Positions 21,828 through 33,315 of a stretch of DNA of 64,000 nucleotides are shown here, one piece after another (the stretch's first letter is position 1; every line of letters starts with the position of its first letter). The notes beneath the pieces are model-generated. The model had not been told where the DNA came from. It ran no database searches and worked only from the letters and a program-made list of their open reading frames with translations. The position numbers and the translations under genes were made by a program. The DNA lies in the NCBI RefSeq assembly GCF_022539505.1, contig NC_061511.1, forward strand, positions 35,722,620 to 35,786,619, in the 5' to 3' direction. Source of the DNA: Lolium rigidum. Taxonomy: Eukaryota; Streptophyta; Magnoliopsida; Poales; Poaceae.

Positions 21828-22675
21828 CGGCTATGCATGGCCAGCAATTAGTTTAGAGGTCCATGTCCCTGGCCTAATTAGCCATGGGCGCTGACTAGCG
21901 CTGACAAACGACAACATGTACTTTCGTTAGATCCAGATTAATAGTTTCCATGGATAACCAGAAGAGCAAGATCTTCCAGAGAAACTCGTGATGTTCACGC
22001 ATTATACCATTACATGAAAAACAGCGCTTTGAAACATCCAGATACACAATGTTCCTTGCACATAGTTACTTCTATATAATCTTTTGTTCCAAAAAGATTA
22101 AAGTTAATCACGGAAGATAAAATAGATTCTCGATTAAGTGGAATTAACCACATCGTGAACTATGTCAATCTCTTGGAGTTGTTTTGAGAGCCTGAATACC
22201 ACACTGCTAACATTCTGCTTGCACAAGAAACATCTTTCTGTTGTGTGGAAAAGCGAGTGCAGTGCCAAGTAGCTCTGTAACATCAATACACTGGAGCTTT
22301 CTGAAATGAAGATTTTATGAAATTCTGGTATGTGTCGACATAAACAACAAAATGATTTGTCACAAGAATAAACATACGGAGTAAATGGCAAGGAAAGGGC
22401 AGAGAGATGCATCCGCAAGCACCAAGCGCTGAAATGTGTAAATCAAAAACATTTTATAAGGAACCCTTAATCATGCTACCTGATAGGGCTTCATGGAGTT
22501 TCTATACACATAAGAACAAATCAAGCTCCATTGCAGTACCTTGATTGAAATAACTTGGGCAAGAATTTATTCTACAGACTTAAAGCGTGAATCGACTGGA
22601 AAGTTTCATCTATTTTTCATGGCTAGGTTCCCTGTGTGGAACTGAACACAGGACATCCCTCAAACATACCACTTT
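21828..22675. other. Intergenic stretch, nothing recognised
   Basis: AT-rich single-copy-looking sequence between the non-LTR insert and the CACTA element. A short minus-strand ORF at 22134-22418 shows no recognisable domain. I see no RNA gene or repeat here. Confidence 0.5.
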
Positions 22676-23109
22676 AGTCACTACGGGAGAATTTCAGTAC
22701 GCCGACGGCCAGGCGATGTGCCGACGGCCAAATGTCGGGGCCGTCGGCACAGTAGCCTCCGGAGCGCGGCGACGAGGATGACCGTCGGCGTTAAATTGGC
22801 CGTCGGTACAGGCTGGAGGTGCCGACGGTCACCGTCGGCACAGCTCTGGCCGTCGGCACAGGACCAGTCCTGGCCGTCGGCACAACTTTTTTTTTTCTTT
22901 TTTTCCACTACAGAACTGTGCCGACGGTTAAACCGTCGGCATAGCTTTTTCCTATTTCTCAACAAGCAGTCTTCAAAAAAGCATAACTAAATCATTCTAA
23001 CTGAGAAAAATAAGTATAATATATCAAATTTTGCAGAAAAACAAGATCTATCATAGAAAAATATCAAAAATGGAATATTTCAAATACCTAAATAAATTTT
23101 CTTATAAAT

Positions 23110-25272
23110 GAGCTATAATGTTCGAGGTTTCATGGCTTTCACACACGCCAAAAATGAAAAAATGGTCGCTCGTGGGTCGGATTAGAAATCCGCGTCCAGG
23201 GTATTGCTTACCATCCTAGGGCCCACACACGTGCTAAATATGATCTCGTTTCGGAAAATTATGCCATGTCGAGGCCGTTTCTCACCTCATTTCCCCTGAA
23301 ATCCATAGAACTCCGGACGTGATAGCTCTTTTCGTGAAGGGTTTTCCAAAATAATTTCCACATCCCAGTTTTGACAAACGGAATAGTTACTATGACATAT
23401 AAAATGACGCCACGCGGCTCCGTAAGATTTTTTGACATCGTTCAAATTGCCATCTGGCCAAAACAGCCCCCCAGAACATGCGGTATCGCCGTACCGGGCG
23501 TGCGGGTGCACCCATTCGCGAAAAAACTAAACGGACAAAAAATAGCACATATAATGATGCATCGTAGAACTAAAAACATTTTTTCCGGAATTTCTGGAGC
23601 GACGGATAGTTGAGCCCTAGTTCAAATCCGGCCAGTTTCCAACGGATTCGGCGGGACACCGCCGAAAGCCGCATGAGTTCCCAAAAAGCTAATGCGTGCA
23701 TATGTCATGTGATAGGTGGTACGTAGGTGGTTTACTATCATCGCACGTCATACTAAAATGCGCCCCATGTTGTTGCTTCACAAATAAAAACCGTTTGGGC
23801 ACGCTAAAAATGAAAAGATGGTCGCCCGTGGGTCGGATTAGAAATCCGCACCCGGGGTCTCGCTTTCCATCCTAGGGCCCACACACGTGCCAAATATGAC
23901 CTTGTTTCGGGAAACTATGCCATGCCGAGGCCGTTTCCCACCTCATTTCCCCTGAAATCCATAGAACTCCGGATGTGATAGCTCTTTTCGTGAAGGGTTT
24001 TCCAAAATAATTGCCACAACCCAGTTTTGACAAATGGAATAGTTACTATGACATATAAAATGACGCCACGCGGCTCCGTGAGATTTTTTGACTTCATTCA
24101 AATTGCCATCTGGCCAAAACAGCCCCCCAGGACATGCGGTATCGCCGTACCGGGCGTGCAGGTGCACTCATTAGCGAAAAAACTAAATGGACAAAAAGTA
24201 GCACATATAATGATGCGTCGTAGAACTAAAAACATTTTTTCCGGAATTTCTGGAGCGACGGATAGTTGAGCCCTAGTTCAAATCTGGTCAGTTTCCAGCG
24301 GATTCGGCGGGACACCGCCGGAAACTGCATGGGTTCCCAAAAAGCTAATGCGTGCACATGTCATGTGATAGGTGGTGCGTAGGTGGTCTACTATAATCGC
24401 ACGGAGGTTTCACGTCATATTAAAATGTGCCCCATGTAGTCGCTTCACAAATAAAAACCGTTTGGGCACGCTAAAAATGAAACGATGGTCGCCCGTGTGT
24501 CAGATTAGAAATCCGCACCCGGGGTCTTGCTTCCCATCCTAGGGCCCACACACGTGCCAAATATGACCTCGTTTCGGTAAACTATGCCATGCCGAGGCCG
24601 TTTCCCACCTCATTTCCCCTGAAATCCATAGAACTCCGGACGTGATAGCCCTTTTCGTGAAGGGTTTTTCAAAATAATTGCCGTATCCCACTTTTGACAA
24701 ACGGAATAGTTACCATGACATATGAAATGACGCCACGCGGCTCCGTGGGATTTTCAAATTGCCATCTGGCCAAAACAGGGACCGCGGGACATGCGGTATC
24801 GCCGTACCGGGCGTGCGGGTGCACCCATTCGCGAACAAACTAAACGGACAAAAATTAGCACATATAACGATGCATCATAGAACTAAAAACATTTTTTCCG
24901 GAATTTCTGGAGTGACGGATAGTTGAGCCCTAGTTCAAATCCGGTCAGTTTCCAGCGGAATCGGCGGGACACCGCCGAAGCCGCATGGGTTCTCAAATAG
25001 CTAACGCATGTACATGCCATGTGATAGGTGGTGCGTAGGTGGTCTACTATCATCGCACGGAGGTTTCACGTCATACTAAAATGCGCCCCATGTAGTCGCT
25101 TCACAAATAAAAACCGCTTGGGCACGCTAAAAATGAAAATATGGTTGCCCGTGGGTCGGATTAGAAATCCGCGTCCGGGGTCTTGCTTCCCATCCTAGGA
25201 CCCACACACGTGCCAAATATGACCTCATTTCGGCAAACTATGCCATGCCGAGGCCGTTTCCCACCTCATTTT
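23110..25272 (+). repeat. Tandem array of about 660-bp units (3.2 copies)
   Basis: The word ATGGTCGCYCGTGGGTCGGA recurs at 23162, 23818, 24485 and 25141 with small changes, giving periods of 656, 667 and 656 bases. Shared landmarks in each unit include CCATCCTAGG(G/A)CCCACAC, CCGAGGCCGTTTC, AAATGACGCCACGCGG, GGTATCGCCGTACCGGGCG and TTTTTTCCGGAATTTCTGGA. The fourth copy stops after about 130 bases. Repeated ORFs inside are open only because the unit is copied. It sits wholly within the CACTA element. Confidence 0.93.
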
Positions 25273-25639
25273 CGATAAAGTCAACCAGATTTAAACTAGA
25301 GGTACTTGATCTATTGCTCATGATTTTTGGATAAATTAAATTGTAGGTTCAAAATATGATATGGATGTCATATTTGTATTCCTCTTATTTTTCCGATCAA
25401 TTTAGACATATTATTTGCCAAATTCGTATTTATCGATATTAATTATTCCATATTAAATAAAAAGACAAAAATTAAATCATTTAATTGTTTTTAAAATTCT
25501 ATATTATTATTATTTATATATATTCATTGTTGTTTACTTAAGTAATTGTTTAGAATTCAAAAATATAGAGATGTGGCACCATGGTCAAAGGGTTAATATG
25601 ATTGATATGGTAGTATTAACAACAAGGGCGTCATTTCTT
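25273..25639. other. AT-rich spacer of the CACTA element
   Basis: AT-rich sequence with no gene between the tandem array and the 5S-derived segment. Confidence 0.6.
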
Positions 25640-25675
25640 TCATGGAAGCTCATCCGAAGAGAACAAAGAAGTTAA
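25640..25675 (+). pseudogene. 5S-rRNA-derived segment, left part
   Basis: The left flank of the Harbinger insert ends GAGAACAAAGAAGTTAA, matching the middle of plant 5S rRNA (AGAACTCCGAAGTTAA) with a few changes. It continues on the other side of the insertion at 31929. Upstream bases are too diverged to align by eye. Confidence 0.55.
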
Positions 25676-26941
25676 GGCTCTGTTCGGATGTTTGCTTTGG
25701 GGGGCTAGGTATTGTATTGGGTTGAATGTCTAATATCCAGGATATTGATATTGAGAGTGAATGCCAATATTTCTGTTTGGATGTGTTAGATATTCGGTAC
25801 CCAGACTAGATATTGAGGTTGAATGCCAAATGTTGTTTGGATGGTATGAAAGGATGGATTTCAATCCTATTCGGTACCTAGGCAGTATGTACCAACATAA
25901 ATATGGCCGAATAGTTTGAAAACATTATAGAAAGTTCAATTCATAATCCATCAAAAGCAAGCACATAATACAAGTTTGAAGCATGCAAACTACACAGACT
26001 CATACGCGGATTACAAGGTCTTAGTCTAGCAAGCACATGAAACAAACGCTAATGAATCAAGGCAACATCTGCAACCACTCCTTTCTAACATCCATGGGGA
26101 GCACGGCATGCAATCTGTATAGATCAGTTTCAATTAGCATGGCATCTGTAGAAAGTATCATAGAAAAACACATCACAGGGATCAAATAAATTGGGACAGA
26201 GATAATGAACAACTCCAAACGGAGCTCAGGGACAGCAGATCGAAGGGACTTGTGGCACATACCTGCGCGGACGTACGTAGGTCGCCGGAGCTCGGGAGGT
26301 GGTCGCCGGAGCACCTACCAAACCTGCCACGAAAATACAGAAAATGAGATGGGCGGGAGGGAGATACCATGGGAGAAGTAGGCTCGCTGGGATTGGAAGG
26401 TAGGGGGGACCCCGGCGGAGCCGTTCTGAGGCGGAAATGGATGGCGGGAGGCCAGGAGGGTAGGGAACCTGAGCCGCCGCCGGCGACGGTAGGGTTCTGC
26501 ACTTTCGCCTCCGTCTTCGAGCGAGAAGGAATCGGTGTGGGGAGCGAGTCGAGCGACGCCAGCCGAATACCGACCCAATCTCCACCCGAACCCCTCGACA
26601 TCGTCTGCCCAGTTTTTTTGCCGCTAGACCAGACACTACACCACAGCACAAGATTCTCAACAGACAAGTTGGTCGGAAAAGCCGCTTTCACCAACAGAAA
26701 GTCGGTCGGGGATCAGTATTGCCGACCAACCATGTCGGTCACTGTAAGTCCGGTCGGCAAAGGTCTTTCCCGACCAACATATATTTGCCGACCAACTGTC
26801 TGACAGTACTGGAAAATCTTTCCCGACCAACATTAGCTTTCCCGACCATCATTACATTCCCAACCGACTTTTTTTCCCAACCGACTATCCGACAATATAC
26901 ACTTTTGCCGACCAACTGTTTGTTGGCCCTACCGTGAACTA

Positions 26942-29900
26942 TGTTTTGCCCACCCAGGTATGTACATATTTAAAATAATTAAAATCCAACCAGTCAAAGA
27001 CACATATTCCATAGTCAATTTATCACCGAGAAAATAAACCACAGCCACCAATACATGCATTAATTCATACAATACTAGTTGTCCAGTTCTCAATTCATAC
27101 AACACATACAACACGTTCATATGTTCTCAACTCACATATCAGGTTTACAAAATGATAGCTAACTAGTTACCATAATCAGGTTTACAGATGGTTTCCAAAT
27201 GATTACCACATAGCCAAGCTTACAAAATGGTAGCAAATAAGCATTCAATTAAACAGAAATCACTCCATTATACAAGACATCCTGTTGATGTGAAGCTGGA
27301 ATCTACTTGGTGGATTGTGACACAAGTGATGCATGATAATTCATATTTGAGGTGCACCTGCAGAAACACATAAAACTTGATGATTGACAATTTTTCACTT
27401 CGAAAGAAATACATGTAGTAAAACTTTGAACCTATGTGCGAGCAAGCGATAAATTGGCCATACAAGCACCACAAATGGTAGGCCAAATTGTAACACTACC
27501 AAACCATACAAAGCATCAAATTTCAGAATATGTGAACATACAAACGCTAAATTGGGCACAATCTGAAATATCGTGTGTTACACATACTGCTCATACAAAA
27601 GATATCCAAAGACAACCTACAAGACCAACTAGAAAAGCAATCACCAGATTAGACACACGTTATCCACAGACAATACGAGTAAGTTGCCATTTAATATCAG
27701 TAATTACAAACCGAAGTACAGAACTGAAGAAGTTCAGTTAATAGTTCACAAAAGATGGAGCCTAAAGAGTGTTAGCACTTAGCAGAATCAACATTGTATT
27801 GCACTATTATTTCTCTACAAGTAAGTTGCCATTTTGATATTAGCGGTTCAACCATTATTTGTTATTTGATCAGTACTCAATGGGGGGAAATTAGTGCCCC
27901 GCCATGGCAGATTAGAGGCAGAAGACATTTAATATCCATTTGGACAGATTGTCCAGATTGATTTTATAGCATGTTGTATAAACAGTACGACCAGTTTACA
28001 AGAATCGAAAGCATCACCAATGTATCGTATATTAGCATACTGATATGGCAGCATGGCATCCCTTTTAATCGCAACATTCACAACAGCCTCATAAGTCGCA
28101 TGAAAAAGAATGATGCTTCCGATGGAGAATATATGCATCAGGTTGCATTCTTGAGCTGAACTATTATGTATGCAAGAGGGCAGGCATAAGCTACGGTACC
28201 CTACTGTTTTAGGCTCAAGCATCAGTCTCATAAGCTACGGTTCCCTACTGCTTTAGGCTCAAGCATCAGAAGGGCAGGCATGCAGTAGTTTAGTTAGCTG
28301 TACTGATTATTATGTATTTATTTACGTAACCATACAAAAGCTCACTTTGAATGCAAGACTGTGAGCTGAACTACACACTGTCAGTATTCTAATTCAGTTC
28401 AAGGATAATATGCTTGTACTTCTAATGCTCTCTTTTAAAACCCAAATCAACCCACCCCAGCTCATCTCATTTCAACTTTGTGTAGGAGATATTGATAACT
28501 ATTTGTTTATCCTACTGTAATATTGTTAATAGAATTATGTTCAGGTCGTATCCTAGGACAATACTAGTACATTAGTGTATATATAGCTAACTACGCACAA
28601 CATCATAATTTTATCAGATAGTGTACATCATCTGTCCCTAACTTCCTTTACAAGTCGTATAATTTTATGAAAAAGTGTTCGAAGCTACATACCGTTTTTC
28701 TTCTGTTTTGGGGCTCAGCTAGCTTGACATTTTTCCTTCTGCAAAAGACACACTATATGAATACATTACTGAAAATACGAAGCATAAGAGAAAAATTGTA
28801 CACAACGCTTACTTTTTCTTAACATCACTTGATTGTACACAAGTACTCCCTCCATCCATAAAAGGATATCAGAGATTTGTCTAAATACGAATGTATGTAC
28901 ACACTAAAGAATGTCAGATACATCTAAATTTACACAAACTTGCGACATCCTTTTATGGACAGAGGTAGTAATATAAATGGGTCTTACCACGGTTCGAAAA
29001 ATTGCACTAATTTTAACACATAATAAAGATTGATACAACCATAAACTAAACAAAACAGATCAAAGGGAAAGGACAGGAACGACTCTATTTACGACCAGAA
29101 GTAGAAAGTCAACTCACCAACTGGTGGGGAGGCAAGGAGGGATGACGCTTTTTTGCGCCGCAACGAGGAATTCTTGAGCCTCCTGGAGTAAGAATCCTAA
29201 TAACCAAACAATTAGATAATGTAAATTTGGCTCTACTGAATGAAATTAGGGCGAAACAGCAATATCTAGTAAGCAACGACCAGCAATATACTACTCGCTG
29301 CTAATATATTAGAAAGACAAGAAATTACCTAACCATGCAAATATAGCAGTTTATAAATTAGTACCAATCTTGGGCGAACATGGTGCCTACTTCTGATTAC
29401 ACAAGTTCTCTCCTAAAATGAAATGCAAACATGTTTGTGCTGGATCTAGTACATTTGATTTGCCTCCAGATGCACTATACTCACGAATCAGAAGTTCAGA
29501 ACCAAAGTAAGACACCTGAAAATAATGACAAGAAGGGGGGCGTGGTTGTCTCGTCCCTGGAATGTCTTGAGTCGCTGGGAGCAATAAACCTGATTCCAAA
29601 CAAATTGGAGATTATAAATCTAGTCTCCACATATTGAAGAAATCAGTGCCCTCCACATTGCAGCACACAGAGAGCAGCAGCTATTGTACCGCACGCACTG
29701 AGAGCGAGGGAAAGGGGAGAGCAAGAAAACTGACCTCACTGGGTTGGGCGTAGACGAAAATCACCACGATCTACAGATGGGTGTGAGCTGCGCCAGCGGC
29801 AGCTTCGGAAAGGCAGGGCTCTCAGTTGGCCACCGGATGCGAGAGCCGCTGCCGGCCTGAGAGAGCTCGAGCGCATGGTGGCGGCAGGAAGGTGACAGCG

Positions 29901-30163
29901 TGTGCGAGCCGAACGAGTCGTGGCAGGTCGTGCTCGCCGGACCGGTAGCGCCGCCGCCGGCCGGAAAGAGCACGTCGGGCGGTGGAGACTGGAGAGAGCT
30001 CGACCGCTTGGGGGCGACTGACGGTGTTGCTGCGGAGCCCGATTCGAACGAGTTGGAGTAGTCGAGTGGCGCACGCGTGGTGGAAGGGCGGCCGGGAGAG
30101 CTCGGAGCGGCGCGCGTGGTGGATTTGGGGATCTAGGGTTTTGGCGGCGGTGCAGACTTATAC
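26942..30163 (-). other. Interior of the second CACTA, no intact gene
   Basis: Mostly AT-rich non-coding sequence. A GC-rich block at 29733-30130 looks like a minus-strand 5' exon ending at a GTCAGT donor near 29733. Further exon-like pieces bounded by good splice sites on the minus strand are 29182-29118 and 28738-28693. They could be a captured gene fragment or a small element gene. No domain is recognisable. Confidence 0.4.
28846..28968. mobile_element. Stowaway-like MITE (123 bp)
   Basis: The ends CTCCCTCCATCC and GGACAGAGGTAG are near-inverted repeats typical of Stowaway, flanked by TA on both sides (28844-28845, 28969-28970). It lies inside the second CACTA. Confidence 0.85.
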
Positions 30164-31471
30164 GGGGAAAACTCTAGAAAAAGGCCGACCTTCGCGAAGG
30201 GAAGGCAACTCGCTCCGCACGCGACAGTGCGTACGCGCCGTGCGCTGGAAAATTCCTGAGAAGTGGTCTCCCTGCTCGCCACGTGTCGCAAGGGGAAGCA
30301 AGGTGGGGATGGTGGAGGAGAGAGAAGACTGGTTTGTGTCAGTTTTTCCCTTTTTCTTCTAGATTCGTTTTTTCAAAATGAAATATCTTGAGAACCATAA
30401 GTCCAAATTGCGAACCGTTTTCACTTTTGAGATCCTCGCGTCGAGATCTTCAAAACTAGATCCCATATTGATAGGTTTGGAGATACTTTTTTTTTCGTAC
30501 TTCCAATAATATTATGATTGTACCTGTTGTGTGTACCTAGCTGTACTCGTGTTTCAACTGATAAGTACTTCTGTTTTTAGTGTATTTGATGCAATTTTTC
30601 CCTTTACTCGCTAACTGTACTCGCCCGTGTGCGGGATCTGCACTCGTACTTACGCGCGACCGTACCCGCTCGTGTGCGCTCATCGTACTTACGTACATGT
30701 ACTTGCTTGTGTTCACGACTGTACCTGCTCGTATGCGCGTTTGTACCTGCTCGTATGCGTGATTGTACTTGTACTCGCCCGTGTGTTAAACTGTATTCGT
30801 GTGTTGTGCGTGACTCGCACTCGCTCGTCGCACGATCGTACCTTGCCGTGTGTGTGATTGTACTGTACTCGCTTGTGTGTTCAATCGTACTCGCGTGTTG
30901 TGCGTGATCGCACTCGCTCGTGTGCACGACCGCATGCCGCTCGTGTGCGTGACTGTACCTGTACTCGCATGTGTGTTCAACTGTACTCGTGTGGTGTGCG
31001 TGACTGTACCTGCTCGTGTGCACGACTGTACCTTCTTATATGCGCGACTGTACTTGTACTCATCTGTGTGTGCAACTATATTGGCGTCGTGTACCTAATA
31101 TTGATGTGTATTTGATTCGCAAGAGTACTCGTATTGAAGCTGAAACTGTACTCGCGTATGGAAACAAAAAACCAGATCAGTTGCATGAAGCTAGCATGCA
31201 TGTGCAGGGAGCTACGCATGAATTCGCGTGGGGGAGTACTTACGCGGCCGGCCAGGTACACGCGCGGCGCGACAGACGTGGGTTGAGACGTGGTGTACTC
31301 GGGCAGGAGACGTGGTTGTACTCGCGCGGAAATACGCGCGGGATGGTGAGTCGCGCGTTTGCGTGGGCGTCGCTGGCACGCGCGCCTCCGGCTGCCACGC
31401 GTCGATCGGTCGTACACCGCGCGGGATAATAATTTCCTTCGCGAAGGTCGGTCTTCAGGTAGTGGTACCCC
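30164..31471. mobile_element. Candidate inverted-repeat DNA element carrying a minisatellite
   Basis: The left arm contains AAGGCCGACCTTCGCGAAGG and the right arm CCTTCGCGAAGGTCGGTCTT, an inverted repeat. Outward, both ends begin GGGG/CCCC and are flanked by TTATAC (30158-30163, 31472-31477). The six-base duplication is unusual; a degenerate Mutator- or hAT-type duplication is possible. No transposase was seen. Confidence 0.5.
30612..31090 (+). repeat. Degenerate minisatellite, core TGTACTCGCTCGTGTGCGTGAC
   Basis: About twenty copies of a 20-30 base motif made of TGTAC(T/C), TGCTCG, TGTGCG and TGAC words, with variable spacing. All three plus frames and two minus frames stay open across it, giving Arg/Cys/Thr- or His/Ser/Thr-rich readings that are repeat artefacts rather than genes. 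Confidence 0.9.
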
Positions 31472-31928
31472 TTATACGGTGCGGGGAAAAAATGAAACCT
31501 GCGCGCCAGTTGGGCCAAATGTTGGCGCTAATATTTTCGTTCGGCGCCTATCGGCCCACTTAACGACCAACTGTTGGTCGGGGTTATTTCCCGACCGATC
31601 ATATGTTGCCTATTACACCAAATACCGACCGAAGTTATGACGCTGATAGAAGATTATTCCCGACCAACAGCTAGTCGTTATGTACAGGTTCTTCCGACCA
31701 ACTGTTTGACAAAAACTTTGCCGACCAACATTCTGTGGGCAACGCTGAATTTTGCCGACCAACGTCGGTTGGGAATCTAGTGCTGTGGTGTAGTGAGACA
31801 TTAGATATCGAGCCCGAATACCTGGGCCGAATGCCTAAGCCCGCCAAACGCATAGAATCCTGGTATTCGGGGGCCGAATGTCCCGAATGCCCAATACCGA
31901 GCCCGAAAGCAAACATCCGAACAGAGCC

Positions 31929-31985
31929 TAAGCGTGCTGGGGCAGGAGTAGTGTGAGGATGGGTGACCAACTGGGAAGTTTGAAT
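31929..31985 (+). pseudogene. 5S-rRNA-derived segment, right part with internal promoter boxes
   Basis: The sequence TTAAGCGTGCTGGGGC is the 5S A-box region. It is followed by GGAGTAGTGTG (intermediate element) and AGGATGGGTGACC then CTGGGAAGT (C-box and 3' stem), near-identical in order and spacing to plant 5S rRNA. The 5' half lies left of the Harbinger insertion. It is a 5S-derived piece within the outer CACTA, not a working 5S gene, because the 5' half is diverged and displaced by over 6 kb. Confidence 0.82.
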
Positions 31986-32352
31986 ACAAGTGCAATTTGA
32001 CCTAAGATTAGATGTACTAAGTGTAAGTGTGATTGTGAAAGATTAGCAAGTAAAAAAGAATAAGAAGGAAATTGAAAAAAAATAAAAAATATATTTTTTC
32101 AAAAAAATATTTTTAATCTTTTTTCAAAAAAAAATTGAAAATTTTGAAATACTACGCCGACGGTTATACCGTCGGCACAACAATCTGTGCCGACGGCCAG
32201 TCTGTGCCGACGGTGATCAGGCAGTCCCCGACCGGAACTATGCCGACGAAGCTACGCCGACGGTCACCGTCGGCACAGCCTGTGCCGACGGCCTTCCTTG
32301 CTGTGCCGACGGCTGGCGGCCGTCGGCATACTGGAGCTCTCCCGTAGTGAGT

Positions 32353-33310
32353 GTTGGTTAATCTGTTATTATTTCACAACAATGTAGCCAGGCTGCAGTA
32401 TGGATATTGCTAGTATATACCACTCTTAAGCCTAAAAAGAATGAGCATGACCACATCCACATGTATACCATTAATACATAGCACGAAGAAAAAAGCAATT
32501 TGTATAGTAGCAGAAAGCTTAGATGCATGTAGGCTCTTGTCATCCGCGAACGTGGCAACAACAAACGATACAAACAGTCAACATGCTAGACATGACCGCT
32601 CCTAGCCTGACTACTGGACGCCACGCCTCTTTTAATTGTTGTGTGGTAAAATGACTTTAGGCATGCGATGTTTATGCTTAGCCGTCTACTCCAACCATCA
32701 AGAATGCATGGCTATTAATTTTCATAACAAAAGCATGAATAACACACCATCAGTTGGGTCTATAAAATGGAGGGAGTGTGAGTGTCCACATATGCATCAA
32801 ATTCAGTTTGAAGCTATGTTATGGGCTTCCAAGCATGGGCAGACTCTTTGTATCGGCTGTATGAACATTTGTCTCAGACGCCATAAGGTCCTGACGTTGT
32901 ATTTACCGTGTCTCAGAGGCATACATACGCATACAATGTGAGATATTAGAGGATAACTGATATCTTCCGGCTGGGCTGACTAGGAGATGCTTCGTTCGGG
33001 CAATAGGCTCAATCGAGGCGCCTCACATCCATGGCAGCTAGTTGGCAATTGGGAAGTCATGTTTTGTTCATACGGGCGCGTCACAAGCCGTTTCAGCAAT
33101 TGGCGGAGAGGAGCTTTGCTAGCAAAAGCAGGGACAAGCATTCCAGAAATAGCGACAAAGTGGTGCAAGACTAAGAAATGGCTGTTTGAATAAGCATTTG
33201 CCGTCATCTACTTGTAATTTTCTGGTAGTTCCAAACACTAGCACAGTATAGAGCATACGGACGTAGGTATGAAGATTGTATTATGCATGTATAGATGATG
33301 TGATTGACTG
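32353..33310. other. Intergenic stretch, nothing recognised
   Basis: Flank between the CACTA element and the copia element. Short ORFs occur but none shows a domain or splice pattern I can support. Confidence 0.5.
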
Positions 33311-33315
33311 AGGTA

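Larger units (their letters stand above)
26634..31795. mobile_element. Second CACTA element nested in the Harbinger element, 5.2 kb
   Basis: Left end CACTACACCACAGCAC, right end GTGCTGTGGTGTAGTG, flanked by AGA on both sides (26631-26633, 31796-31798). Subterminal arrays of the word CCGACCAAC/GTTGGTCGG lie at 26660-26900 and 31555-31775. The ends differ in sequence from the outer CACTA, so this is a separate family and a later insertion. No transposase was recognised. Confidence 0.93.
25676..31928. mobile_element. PIF/Harbinger element, split by a nested CACTA
   Basis: Ends are inverted repeats: GGCTCTGTTCGGATGTTTGC at 25676 and GCAAACATCCGAACAGAGCC at 31928, flanked by TAA (25673-25675, 31929-31931), the superfamily's three-base duplication. 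Without the nested CACTA it is about 1.09 kb. The left arm (26040-26620) contains a GC-rich minus-strand region. One short minus-strand reading (LYRLHAVLPMDVRKEWLQML) might be the remnant of the superfamily's Myb-like ORF, with low confidence. No intact transposase is present. Confidence 0.9.
22679..32349. mobile_element. CACTA (En/Spm) element, 9.7 kb with later insertions
   Basis: The left end reads CACTACGGGAGA and the right end TCTCCCGTAGTG, a perfect inverted repeat. Both are flanked by the three-base duplication AGT (22676-22678, 32350-32352). Both subterminal regions (22700-22942, 32154-32330) carry many copies of GTGCCGACGG/CCGTCGGCAC in both orientations, the transposase-binding arrays of this superfamily. 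No TNPD-type transposase ORF was recognised, so it is non-autonomous. After removing the Harbinger/CACTA insertion (25676-31928) the element is about 3.4 kb. Transposase strand cannot be assigned. Confidence 0.93.

Noticed and set aside
23287..24269. Near-identical small ORFs on both strands repeated every 660 bases
   Set aside because: They are copies of the tandem unit, not a gene family; both strands are open in the same place.
30604..31115. Overlapping Cys/Arg-rich ORFs
   Set aside because: Explained by the stop-poor minisatellite read in several frames.
31929..31985. Functional 5S rRNA gene
   Set aside because: Only the 3' half is well conserved and the 5' half is diverged and separated by the Harbinger insert.
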